64,000 nucleotides of DNA, taken from the NCBI GenBank assembly GCA_937892275.1, contig CALAVG010000232.1, positions 6,534 through 70,533 of the forward strand, in the 5' to 3' direction. Positions 51,347 to 59,855 of this stretch are shown here, in pieces (within the stretch, counting starts at the first letter, position 1; each line of letters opens with the position of its first letter). The notes beneath the pieces are model-generated. The model did not search any database. It was not told the DNA's origin and was given only the letters and a program-made list of their open reading frames with translations. Both the position numbers and the translations under genes were made by a program. The stretch comes from an uncultured Methanomicrobiales archaeon (GTDB taxonomy: Archaea > Thermoplasmatota > Thermoplasmata > Methanomassiliicoccales > Methanomethylophilaceae).

Positions 51347-52768
51347 ATGTCTACTGAAAGCGAACCTAAGAACAATAACAGAATCATCCTGTTCGCGTTG
51401 ATCCTGGGAACTTTCATGACCGCATTGGATGCCACGATCGTATCGGTCGCCCTCCCTACCATGGCGGAGGAACTGCTCCAGGCCGGACATGACACGTCCA
51501 ACATCTCATGGGTTCTGCTGGTGTACACCCTCATGCTCTGCTGTTTCATCCTGCTTTGGTCCAAGCTGGGATCCAACATAGGGTACAAGAAGGTCTTCGT
51601 GGTAGGGATATCTATCTTCACGGTCACATCCCTCCTCATAGGACTCTGCGGGTTCATCGAGCAGCTCGGATTGACCGCGATAATCATCCTCCGTGCGGTC
51701 CAGGGTATCGGTGCCGGTATGGCAACGGCCATGTCCCTCGCAATGGTATCCGCCTACCTCCCCAAGGAGATCAGGGGATCGTCCATCGGTGCGGTCACAC
51801 TTGCCGCATCCGCGGGAACGGCGTTCGGACCTGCGATAGGAGGTATCCTCACCACGTTCCACTGGTCGTACATATTCTTCATCAACGTCCCCATTGGACT
51901 CATCTGCGTGTTCCTCTGTCTGAAGTATATGAATGTGCCCGAGAAGCTGGACGCTGCCAAGAAGAAGCTGGATTACGTCGGCGCGGCATTCCTCTTCGTG
52001 ATGATATTCGCTCTGATATACTATCTGAACGAAGGTGCCGATCTCGGATGGACGTCCGACATCGGTATCGCACTGATATTCGTGATGATGATCTTCGCAG
52101 GACTGATATTCTGGTGGGAACAGAAGGTGGATGACCCCCTCATATCCTTGGATATGCTCAGGAACACCAACATAAGGCGCAGCTGTCTTGTGGGGATGCT
52201 GCTGTTCATGGCGATGGCCGGAAGCTATCTGCTCTTGCCCTATTACCTGCAGTTCGTGCAGGGATACGAGACGATCGAGTACGGATTCATCCTCATCGCC
52301 AACTCGATGGGCATGATGGTTGCTGGACCCATAGTCGGGAAGGTAGCGGACCGTACCGGTAAGAACAAGATGTTCGTCGTCGCCGGAGCGCTGATATGCG
52401 CAGTCGGATTCTTCATGTTGATGGGATTCGGGAACGGCACGGGACTCACGTACATCCTGATATCGCTGTTCGTGATGGGTGCCGGAATCGGAATGGCGCT
52501 CGTAGCGTCCACCAACCTCAGCTTCGAATACATCCAAGAAGGGGAGGATGGACAGCTCTCGGGTATCACCAATACATTCAGGCAGGCCGGGAGCTCTGCT
52601 GGAGTGGCCATCCTCAACGCCGTATTCATGGCATTCCTGATCGGACCCCCTGCAGTGGACCTCATACCTGGATTCAGACACGCGTTCTTCATAGCGATGA
52701 TCATCGCCCTAATCGGATTCGTGATTGCGATGGGTCTGAAGGACAAGGGAAGGTCCGTCGAGGCCTGA
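51347..52768 (+). CDS. MFS drug exporter, DHA2 (EmrB/QacA) family
   Basis: 473 residues, about fourteen membrane spans. The N-terminal motif MTALDATIVSVALPTM (helix 1, motif D1) is diagnostic of DHA2 drug:proton antiporters. Motif A lies in LWSKLGSNIGYKKVF and motif C in AGTAFGPAIGGIL. Bacterial-like, and frequent in gut-dwelling methanogens, so probably acquired. Expected role: export of toxic hydrophobic compounds such as bile-related or plant compounds (inference). Confidence 0.9.
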   Translation: MSTESEPKNNNRIILFALILGTFMTALDATIVSVALPTMAEELLQAGHDTSNISWVLLVYTLMLCCFILLWSKLGSNIGYKKVFVVGISIFTVTSLLIGLCGFIEQLGLTAIIILRAVQGIGAGMATAMSLAMVSAYLPKEIRGSSIGAVTLAASAGTAFGPAIGGILTTFHWSYIFFINVPIGLICVFLCLKYMNVPEKLDAAKKKLDYVGAAFLFVMIFALIYYLNEGADLGWTSDIGIALIFVMMIFAGLIFWWEQKVDDPLISLDMLRNTNIRRSCLVGMLLFMAMAGSYLLLPYYLQFVQGYETIEYGFILIANSMGMMVAGPIVGKVADRTGKNKMFVVAGALICAVGFFMLMGFGNGTGLTYILISLFVMGAGIGMALVASTNLSFEYIQEGEDGQLSGITNTFRQAGSSAGVAILNAVFMAFLIGPPAVDLIPGFRHAFFIAMIIALIGFVIAMGLKDKGRSVEA

Positions 52769-53155
52769 AACTTCTCAAAGCCGGCGGGAGACCGTCGGCT
52801 ACTTCAATATCGACCAGATAGGAGCTTAGTGACCAGCTTGTTGGTGATATGGTGGTCGCATCGATATCGCTGTACTGCAATCCCTTTGCAAATATAGTAA
52901 AGGCTGATCCGGAGAGTTCATAGGTACCAGCACAGGATCCAACCGCATGGGCAAAATCATCGTTATGGTCACCTCTCAAGCAAGATCGGTACCAATACGC
53001 TGGTCACTAAGCTCAACCAGATAAGAACCGGATGAAGGTTATTGGGTATGGCCGGGGAGATTCAATGGGTGACGCTCTCCCCGGCCTACCCAAGTGGATA
53101 ATGGATGGCGATTCTTTAGCGTGACCCCTTACGTCCGGAGTGTTCGGACATGAGT
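52769..53155. mobile_element. possible MITE-like element bounded by 16-bp inverted repeats
   Basis: GAGCTTAGTGACCAGC at 52822-52837 and its perfect reverse complement at 52999-53014 enclose about 160 bp without coding sequence. Related GACCAGATAGGA/AACCAGATAAGA stretches lie outside the left and right ends. A GC-rich hairpin after the exporter gene (about 52782-52803) may be its terminator. The remainder to 53155 shows no gene. No transposase or target duplication was seen. Confidence 0.4.
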
Positions 53156-53644
53156 TCAATTCCCGTCTCGCATCCAAAGTATAAGAACGGTCACCCGGGT
53201 GTATCGGAGATGTGGGAAACTGTTTCCACAATCACTGACAATCCTTTCAGCCTCCCTCTTCCAGTTAAATGTGTGAAATGGGCAAATCAGATTTTCAGTA
53301 GGTATGATGCGGAAGACATCTTCGAGATATAACGGACAGAGGATCTGAGATAGAGTGCAGAGCCATCTTCTTATTGCAAACATCAGGGGGTGGCCTGCAT
53401 ACATATCAAGCAGACTAGGATAGATAAGGGTCAGGGTAATAGAGCACAGGCTGAAGGTGTCGGCATATCGGTCCCGTTCCGTGTATAGTGAATCCGGAAT
53501 CGATCGACTGATTCCGAACTCGCGGGATCCGAACTCTTTCAGGAGATAGGTCTTGCCGCATTGGCGGACCCCTTCCAGGAGCAGAGGTTTGCGATCCGCT
53601 GAATTATTCCATTCCAGCAGGTTGTCGTAGATCAGTCTTCTCAT
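53156..53644 (-). pseudogene. remnant of a DUF4143-type AAA ATPase
   Basis: 162-codon ORF. The first ~45 residues (MRRLIYDNLLEWNN, PLLLEGVRQCGKTYLLKEFGSREF) match the N-terminus and P-loop of the AAA_14/DUF4143 ATPases. The rest has no similarity to that family, and the 250-plus residues that should follow are absent. So this is a 5' fragment running into unrelated sequence. An intact relative is at 59856-61040. Its ATG overlaps the stop of the tiny ORF upstream. Confidence 0.65.
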
Positions 53645-53760
53645 AGGCTGTCGTATGTTTGCATGTTTTTATATGAACCGTTTTTTAGGATCTTGTTGAT
53701 CTCCAGCTGGCGGAGGTCGACTTGAGCGAAATTCCTATAATCGCCGACCTCAAACCTCAT
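53641..53760 (-). CDS. 39-codon linking ORF between MNT and ATPase remnant
   Basis: Begins MRFEVGDYRNFAQVDLRQ; overlaps the nucleotidyltransferase stop by 11 bases and the ATPase remnant start (CTATGA). No family; possibly the leftover of a HEPN or other partner gene whose bulk is deleted. Reality uncertain. Confidence 0.3.
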   Translation of the reverse strand: MRFEVGDYRNFAQVDLRQLEINKILKNGSYKNMQTYDSL

Positions 53761-54070
53761 AGGCGACATACCCCGTGTTGAATGCCTCGTGGACAAGGGA
53801 CGTCTCATCATCGATATCCTGGCCGAACTCCTCCGGTGTGACGACGAAGATGTCCCTGTCGACATTTATCTTCCTTTTGATCAAAGCACGCTGGATAGGA
53901 AAAGAACGTTCGACGAATCTCCTGTCCGTATCCATAACGACCATCACATCGATATCGCTGGTATCGGTTGCGCAGCCTTTGGCGACGGAACCGAATATGA
54001 CGATCATCCTCGGATTGAGGTCGGCAACGATGGCTTCGACGACCTCGTTGACGACGGAGTAATCGAACAT
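53750..54070 (-). CDS. MNT-type minimal nucleotidyltransferase
   Basis: 106 residues. The motif IFGSVAKGCATDTSDIDVMVV (GSx10DxD) is intact. MntA-type antitoxins of HEPN-MNT systems AMPylate their HEPN toxin; no HEPN gene is found next to this one, only a 39-codon ORF. It could be an orphan antitoxin or serve another partner. On the minus strand, upstream of the ATPase remnant. Confidence 0.78.
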   Translation of the reverse strand: MFDYSVVNEVVEAIVADLNPRMIVIFGSVAKGCATDTSDIDVMVVMDTDRRFVERSFPIQRALIKRKINVDRDIFVVTPEEFGQDIDDETSLVHEAFNTGYVAYEV

Positions 54071-54605
54071 ATTGCATAATCATGATGATGTCGTATATAT
54101 CTTGTTGAAAGATGTCCGTCACTGAAATCACAATATGGTTACAGGAAGGAGGAGAATCTCATCAATATGTGCCTCTTCCGTAAAGGCAATCTCAGGATAA
54201 CCATCTGACCGAAGGTAGTGATATCCTACCGAGGAGGACGTAGTCCGACGGGTATCGCTGTCGAAGACAGCGGTGAGCGAAGCGAACAGAGATTGTTCGA
54301 TAACCATTTTCCTTTTCGATTTGCGTGCAATTGCTGCGGCGATTGCACTCGCGTAAAGATATACTCACCAGCTTTAGACCTTATAGAATCATAAAAAACT
54401 TGGAACGGACCGTTTTCTTATGATTACGATACAATGAGGTCGTGCCCATGTATCTGTTGCCTTATCTTATCGACAATCGATGACTGCACTTCAGAAATTC
54501 TCACTTCCGCTCGGTATCTCCCCGGCTGATATCGAACTACCTACCAGCTTCAGATTTGCAAGAGCTTGGTTTTATCGTTGTTCCTCCATACACCTATGGA
54601 TCAAG
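54071..54605. repeat. non-coding region with cluster of compact hairpins
   Basis: Three tight hairpins follow one another: GGTAG-TGATATC-CTACC (54214-54230), GGAC-GTA-GTCC (54236-54246) and CGCTGTC-GAA-GACAGCG (54256-54272), then GAGCGAAGCGAAC. They are joined by short CGA/GAGGA-type linkers. Downstream, the plus strand has a frame open before the phosphatase start, judged non-coding. It resembles an extragenic palindrome cluster (REP/BIME-like) or a small structured RNA. Confidence 0.45.
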
Positions 54606-55172
54606 ATGCTGTACATAGTGCGCCACGGGCAGACGGATCTCAACAGCAGGAAGGTACTGCAGGGTCGCAGCGACCACCCTCTCAATGCTATCGGGGAGGA
54701 GCAGGCCAGAGAGATCGGGGATATCCTTTCCGATGTAAGGTTCGACCGTGTGTTCTCGAGTCCGCTGAAGCGCGCTCTACGCACAGCGGAGATTATAGCC
54801 CCTTATGCGACGATATCCACCGACCAGCGTCTTATTGAGATGGAATACGGCCCCTACGAAGGATTGGGGTTGGATTCCCTTCCTCCGGAGGTATTGGAGT
54901 TCTTCAGCGATTTCGTCAACAACAGCGCACCGCAGGGAATGGAACCGCTGCCGGAGATCGTATCCCGCGCAGGTTCGTTCTTAGAGTCCGAATGCAGGAC
55001 CGACGGTGACATCCTGATCTCCACCCACGCCATAGCGATGAAGGGTATCCTGGAATACCTGACTCCCGGCTCCAACGGGAGCTACTGGCCCAAGTATATC
55101 GGGAACTGTTCGGTGTACACCTCGGAGTACAGGGACGGCGGTTTCACGGTGCCGAAGGAACTTCTGCGCTAA
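54606..55172 (+). CDS. histidine phosphatase family protein
   Basis: 188 residues from ATG 54606. The RHG motif (YIVRHGQTDLN) holds the phosphoryl-accepting His; SSPLKRALRTAEII, EMEYGPYEG and STHAIAMKGIL supply the remaining pocket (Arg, Glu, second His). This branch contains phosphoglycerate-mutase-like phosphatases and alpha-ribazole phosphatase (CobC); the specific substrate is undetermined. The upstream in-frame extension from 54480 is not homologous and is ignored. Confidence 0.88.
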   Translation: MLYIVRHGQTDLNSRKVLQGRSDHPLNAIGEEQAREIGDILSDVRFDRVFSSPLKRALRTAEIIAPYATISTDQRLIEMEYGPYEGLGLDSLPPEVLEFFSDFVNNSAPQGMEPLPEIVSRAGSFLESECRTDGDILISTHAIAMKGILEYLTPGSNGSYWPKYIGNCSVYTSEYRDGGFTVPKELLR

Positions 55173-55185
55173 TGCGATCATACAG

Positions 55186-55974
55186 TCATCGTTCCTCGTT
55201 ACCGTGTTCGAGATCGGCCATCATTTCGATCATTTTTTGAGAGTTATAATCAAGCGGATTCAACACGGATGTGTTAAGTACGTAAATCTCACCATCCTTC
55301 TTTAGAATCTCCCTTTGACGGGCCAGTATTTCTGTAAGGTCCAATAATTCATATTCCTCCGGACTCGGCAATTCAGATTTGGAACAGAGGATGTTAATGG
55401 ACTTTCTCAGATTCAGTGAAATGATCATTAAGTACGTATCCTTCGTATATTTGCTTAGGTACTTGATATCGGTGTACGCTTCCCTATCGACTATTGTCTT
55501 TAGCTTTCATTCCTAAGATAATCTATCGATATTCTGCGGCTGATATATTCTGGATCGAATGGTTCCTTCAGGTGTTTGTATGATTCCAACATGGGGTAGT
55601 TCAGGTAAAGTTTCCCGTATGTTGTTGAATCTGTGAAGTGTTCCATGGCCCTGCGAAGGTTGTTATCATCGTATATCGGGTCTTGCGGATCCATATCAAA
55701 TATTAGGAACACGTCTGAATAATCTATGGTAAAGGATATCCCTGTCTGGCTCGTTACAGGATTCTCTAAGGACTGCTAGAAGGTCCAGATCCTCTAGGTT
55801 CCCCTCTTTGGATAGACGGTTGAGTAGGTTGTGGATTGAGCCACCGTATGTGAATATGTTCTCAGGTTTGGATCCCAGTACACTCACATGAAGGTTCTTC
55901 AGGAATCTGGACTCGGCTTTTTCACCCTCGACGATGAATAGTACTCTGCGTTCACTCATCGAATTCTCCGCCAC
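55186..55974 (-). pseudogene. RloB-like nuclease partner broken by frameshifts
   Basis: Three frames form one gene. Frame 1 (55974-55696) holds VLFIVEGEKAESRFLKNL and DLLAVLRE, like RloB/OLD-type Toprim proteins. Frame 2 (55712-55500) continues with VFLIFDMDPQDP and YLNYPMLESYKHL. Frame 3 (about 55510-55186) gives TIVDREAYTDIKYLSKYTKD and a C-terminal helix. One-base shifts are needed near 55725 (in ATAGATTATTC) and near 55505 (before a TAA). The intact product would have about 260 residues. The ATPase partner upstream is complete, so the decay, if real and not an assembly error, disables only the nuclease-like half. Confidence 0.7.
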
Positions 55975-57061
55975 GATATAGGTTCTGAAGGCTGTTGCCC
56001 TCTCTTATCTCCCTGTCGGTACCTTCCGAGAAAGAGGTGATCCTTCCTTTATCCAGATTGAAACAGCAATCCGGACGGATCATCTTATTGTCAAGAAGTG
56101 TGGTGTTATGTGATGTGAATATGCACTGGACTTCTTTCGATGAGCTCATCATTCTGACTACGTTCTCGGCCAGCTCATAGTGGTAGAATGCATCGAATTC
56201 ATCGATGTACATGAACCCGACATCGCCCATGTGCTTGATCCAGTAAAAGAACAGCATAGCAGCTCTGGTACCGCTGGATGCTATCGGCAGGAACGGTATG
56301 GGCCCGCGTATCGATTCTTGAACGAGTATCTCATTCTCTCCAACGCTTCTCTTGCCTAATCTGATGTCTAGAGAAGCTTCTTTCTTCATGAATTCCTCGA
56401 ATTCATCGATGAGGTTGTTATTCATCAGATATTTGTCTAGTTGTTCCGTGCCTCTTGTGACCCCTATGTATGAATTGTCCTGAAGCGATCTGAAATATAG
56501 CATATGGTTGGCGAATTCCATGATGGCCTTGACGGGAGAGTTCTCCGACTGGATCGTGTTGTTGGCGATGTAACGCAATAGCGAAAGATCCTCACCCAGG
56601 CCTTCCAATCTGATATTGGATGCGTTTATGAGGCCCAGGTTTTCATATTTCGGATTTGGTCCCCGTTCGAATATGATGGTGCCGTTTGTCGTAAGGCGTT
56701 CATAGACTATGGCCATTGGTGCGGTTTTCTGATACGAGTATCCGATGATCGAATCCCCGGATAAGAACTCGTACTCGAATGTACTGGAAGGAGCATCGTT
56801 ATCAGCATTGAGGAAGGCTTCTTTCAGATTCTGGAGCCCTTCTGTCTGCTTGTCTGTAAGTGTCGGTACAAGATCGAACAGTGCAAGACCCAGATTGGTC
56901 TTTCCTGAACCATTTTTACCAACGATTATGCCAGTTTTCACTGTATTATCGGTGATCGATTGTCTATTGAAATTGTAGTGACGGACTTTTGTGAGGTCGA
57001 ATTCAATACGGTCCCTGAATCCTTTGTAATTGCTGACCGCGAACTTTCTCAATAGTATCAT
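55952..57061 (-). CDS. AAA family ATPase (RloA/AbiLi-like)
   Basis: 369 residues. N-terminal RKFAVSNYKGFRDRIEFDL is typical of ATPases related to RecF/SMC and OLD. Walker A GKNGSGKTNL is near 50-57, and the signature-like region IASSGTRAAMLFF precedes Walker B FMYIDEFDAFYH and CIFTSHNTTLLD. Such ATPases form abortive-infection or restriction-linked pairs with RloB-like proteins; that partner, with which it overlaps by 23 bp, is frameshifted. Confidence 0.85.
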   Translation of the reverse strand: MILLRKFAVSNYKGFRDRIEFDLTKVRHYNFNRQSITDNTVKTGIIVGKNGSGKTNLGLALFDLVPTLTDKQTEGLQNLKEAFLNADNDAPSSTFEYEFLSGDSIIGYSYQKTAPMAIVYERLTTNGTIIFERGPNPKYENLGLINASNIRLEGLGEDLSLLRYIANNTIQSENSPVKAIMEFANHMLYFRSLQDNSYIGVTRGTEQLDKYLMNNNLIDEFEEFMKKEASLDIRLGKRSVGENEILVQESIRGPIPFLPIASSGTRAAMLFFYWIKHMGDVGFMYIDEFDAFYHYELAENVVRMMSSSKEVQCIFTSHNTTLLDNKMIRPDCCFNLDKGRITSFSEGTDREIREGNSLQNLYRGGEFDE

Positions 57062-57212
57062 ACAGTGCCGTAAACTTTTTACGGATTTAAATTCTATTCC
57101 TGAAGATCTTTTAAAATGGACACAGAAGGTGGATTCCCTATCATATCACCATACATTGTTAGAGCTTCCAGCAAGCCCCCATTATATATTCGAAGAATCC
57201 CATCCTATCCAT

Positions 57213-58097
57213 ATGGCAGATAAATTCGATCAGCTGGTCATCAAGGCATCCGACGGGGATGCAGAGGCTCAATGCGAGCTTGCAAACTACTATTATGACA
57301 TCTTCGATGAGCGCTTCGATCCGGAACTCGCCGCGAAATGGTATCTGAAATCTGCCGAGCAGGGCAATGCAGAAGCAGAGTTCTGCATCGCAAGGATGTA
57401 CTCATGGGGAGACGGTCTGGAAGCATCCTCCGATAAGGCTGTGGAGTGGTTCAAGAAGGCCGCGAAACAGGGACATACCGATGCTATGTGCGACCTTGCG
57501 AGCATGTACCTTTACGATCCCGAGGTCAGGAAGTCCAAGAAGAAGGCCATTCAGCTCTACGAGAAGGCCGCGGACCTCGGCAACTCCAACGCCCAGTATT
57601 ACCTTGGTCTCCTCTATCTCGACGGGGAGTTCGTGGAGCAGTCGGACGAGACTGCGATGAAGTTCTTCAAGAAGGCCGCGGAGCAGGACAACCCGTACGC
57701 ACAGTTCGACCTCGGTGAGATGTACTTCACCGGAATCGGAGCGAAGAAATCCAAGAAGACCGCATTCAAGTGGTACCTCAAGGCGGCCAAGGCGGATCAT
57801 GCGCTGGCACAGTACGCTGTTGCCACCATGTACCTCGAAGGCAAGGGCACCAAGCAGGATTACAAAGAGGCCTTCAAGTGGATGAAGGAGGCCGCGGAGC
57901 AGGGAGTCACCAGTGCGATGTACGACCTCGCTCTGATGTACCACTACGGTACCGGAGTGAAGAAGTCCAACAAGGAAGCCTTCAAGTGGATGAGGTTCGT
58001 TGCGGACGACCTCTTCGAGGCAGAGGACGAATTCGAGTTCGATGAGGGCTTCGACGAGGCCCTTGATGAGATCGAGGTCGAGCCTGAGGACGAATGA
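57213..58097 (+). CDS. Sel1-like repeat protein
   Basis: 294 residues from ATG 57213; a longer in-frame ORF upstream is excluded because TATATATT lies at 57184-57191, 25 bp before this ATG. About six Sel1-like repeats of 36 residues (A..WY.KAAEQG.A.AQ..L..MY..G.G) fill residues 20-270 as helical hairpins; the tail is strongly acidic. Serves as a protein-binding scaffold; partner unknown. Confidence 0.9.
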   Translation: MADKFDQLVIKASDGDAEAQCELANYYYDIFDERFDPELAAKWYLKSAEQGNAEAEFCIARMYSWGDGLEASSDKAVEWFKKAAKQGHTDAMCDLASMYLYDPEVRKSKKKAIQLYEKAADLGNSNAQYYLGLLYLDGEFVEQSDETAMKFFKKAAEQDNPYAQFDLGEMYFTGIGAKKSKKTAFKWYLKAAKADHALAQYAVATMYLEGKGTKQDYKEAFKWMKEAAEQGVTSAMYDLALMYHYGTGVKKSNKEAFKWMRFVADDLFEAEDEFEFDEGFDEALDEIEVEPEDE

Positions 58098-58105
58098 TCA
58101 CATTC

Positions 58106-58122
58106 CCGGGGCACCGCCCCGG
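58106..58122 (+). terminator. hairpin after Sel1 gene
   Basis: CCGGGGC-ACC-GCCCCGG, a perfect 7-bp stem 9 bases after the stop; it can serve both convergent genes. Confidence 0.5.
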
Positions 58123-58146
58123 ATCCGAACACCTTATCGATATTTC

Positions 58147-58935
58147 TCAGAGTTTCAAACGCAGGATCTTGGCCGAACCGAATCTGTCCGCCCATGCCAT
58201 CGAGATACGGGTGATCAGATGGGCCTTCCTCCACAGCTTCTTGCGGGCATCCGTGAAGAACGGGATGCATTCCAAGAGTTCCGTTCTCGATCTGTCGGCG
58301 AAGTCCTTCGCATCATCGACTCCGAAATATATGGCCGCCGATTGATTGCCTGTCTTCCTGACGTATCTGTTCGTATAGTTGAGACCTTTCGTGTTCGTGG
58401 CGTCGAATACCAGTTCGGCACCGGGGAACCTCTTCTTCATCTTGCCGATGGCCTCGAGGATCTTCTCCTCACGGAAGTATTGGAAGACCCCGAGCACCAC
58501 TATCATGACAGGATAATCATCGGGTATGGATTCCGCCCACTTCATGTCGAACAGGTCGCCGGGGATCAGCGTCTCGTTCTTCTGTTCCTGCAACATTCTT
58601 CTCCGGAGCTCTATGATCTCCGGGAGGTCCATGCTATAGAAGTGCGTGTTAAGGGATGAAAGGCGGAAGTTGGCGGTTTCAAGACCAACTCCGAGATGGA
58701 CTATGCTGCTCTTCCCGTTCCTTCTTACGAAATCCCTCTCCATCCTGTCGGTATTGTAGTATCTGGCCACCGAGGCCAGGGTAGTGTATTCGGATGAGTC
58801 GTCTATGATGCTTTGCGGGATATCATACTTGAACTTCAGGGATGCCATGTCCACGAAGTATTCCGGGAAGACCTCTGTAGAATAGATCTTGGCCTCCAAC
58901 GGGATGTAGAGTGTATCCGGGACTCCGTCGGTCAC
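58147..58935 (-). CDS. PPM/LCM-type SAM methyltransferase, second of a tandem pair
   Basis: 262 residues from GTG 58935, which overlaps the stop of the first methyltransferase gene (GTGA). The SAM-binding segment SIVHLGVGLETANFRL and the Asp-containing strand FYSMDLPEIIELRRRM mark the COG3315/leucine carboxyl methyltransferase class. Members O-methylate small molecules or polyketide-like products. The two copies are only distantly similar. Confidence 0.82.
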   Translation of the reverse strand: MTDGVPDTLYIPLEAKIYSTEVFPEYFVDMASLKFKYDIPQSIIDDSSEYTTLASVARYYNTDRMERDFVRRNGKSSIVHLGVGLETANFRLSSLNTHFYSMDLPEIIELRRRMLQEQKNETLIPGDLFDMKWAESIPDDYPVMIVVLGVFQYFREEKILEAIGKMKKRFPGAELVFDATNTKGLNYTNRYVRKTGNQSAAIYFGVDDAKDFADRSRTELLECIPFFTDARKKLWRKAHLITRISMAWADRFGSAKILRLKL

Positions 58936-59759
58936 TGGTCTCCACCTTTGAACTTGACCTCTGCGAAAGTCATCGAACCGGTCCTCAGGCACCTGTTGAA
59001 GAACCACCTGTACAGTCCTGGGATGCACGAGTATTCCGGAGGGAGCTCCCGCAGTACCGAAACGGATTCCACGGTGTCGGAGAACGCCTTGATCTCCTTC
59101 TCCCCGTCCTCCATGCTGAACGGCATGTATGCACCCTTGTTACCGGTCTTCCTGACGCTCCTGTTGGATCTCGCCAGCATCTTCGCGTTCTCGTAATCGA
59201 AGCACATGGCCGCTCCCGGGAAGCGGTGCCCTATGGCATCGATGAGATTCCTGACATCCTCCCTTTGGAAGTAGAACAGCACTCCGCAGGACATGACGAA
59301 GACGTCGTCGCCGGGATTGTATCCGATCATGTCCATCCATGCATGGTTGTTGGCGTCCAATCCGATGTTGATCTCCCTATTCCTTGGTTCGAAAAGGGTC
59401 GTCCTGAACTCGATCACCTCGGGGAAGTCTATGTTGACGAATCTGCATGTGCCAGTATCGATGTGGTCGAATATCGTATCGAGTCCGCATCCGATGCTGA
59501 TTACGATCGCGTCAGGATGGGATGCCAGGAATCTCTTCGCGGTCCTCTCCACGATGTCCTGCCTCATCCCGTAAACGATCTGCGGTATCTTCCCCATGTC
59601 AGCCTGCTCGATATCATAGTCTATGCGATCGATGATCTTCTTAGCTGTGGTATCCCTGAACAGTTCTGGGTATCTCTGGTTAGCCTTATATCTCCCATAG
59701 AGGGGGAGCATCAAGGTTTCCTGCACACTTCCCTTCTTGATGGTGACCTTCTCTTTCAT
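58932..59759 (-). CDS. PPM/LCM-type SAM methyltransferase, first of a tandem pair
   Basis: 275 residues. AIVISIGCGLDTIFDHI is the SAM loop; RFVNIDFPEVIEFR the acidic strand; VFVMSCGVLFYFQREDVRNLI the following helix. Starts MKEKVTIKKGSVQETLMLPLYGRYKANQRYPE, as in COG3315 proteins. The GTGA junction with the second copy suggests that they act together, possibly as a heterodimer. Substrate unknown. Confidence 0.84.
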   Translation of the reverse strand: MKEKVTIKKGSVQETLMLPLYGRYKANQRYPELFRDTTAKKIIDRIDYDIEQADMGKIPQIVYGMRQDIVERTAKRFLASHPDAIVISIGCGLDTIFDHIDTGTCRFVNIDFPEVIEFRTTLFEPRNREINIGLDANNHAWMDMIGYNPGDDVFVMSCGVLFYFQREDVRNLIDAIGHRFPGAAMCFDYENAKMLARSNRSVRKTGNKGAYMPFSMEDGEKEIKAFSDTVESVSVLRELPPEYSCIPGLYRWFFNRCLRTGSMTFAEVKFKGGDQ

Positions 59760-59855
59760 GATGTGGTTGAATCAACTATGCTACTATTATAATTTAGGTA
59801 TGCCTAACAATGTCGGGGAGACAGAATGAGCGGGGTCGTCAGCGAATGAATGTCA

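Noticed and set aside
57030..57212. N-terminal extension of the Sel1 protein
   Set aside because: Contains the TATA box and overlaps the divergent ATPase start; repeats begin only after ATG 57213.
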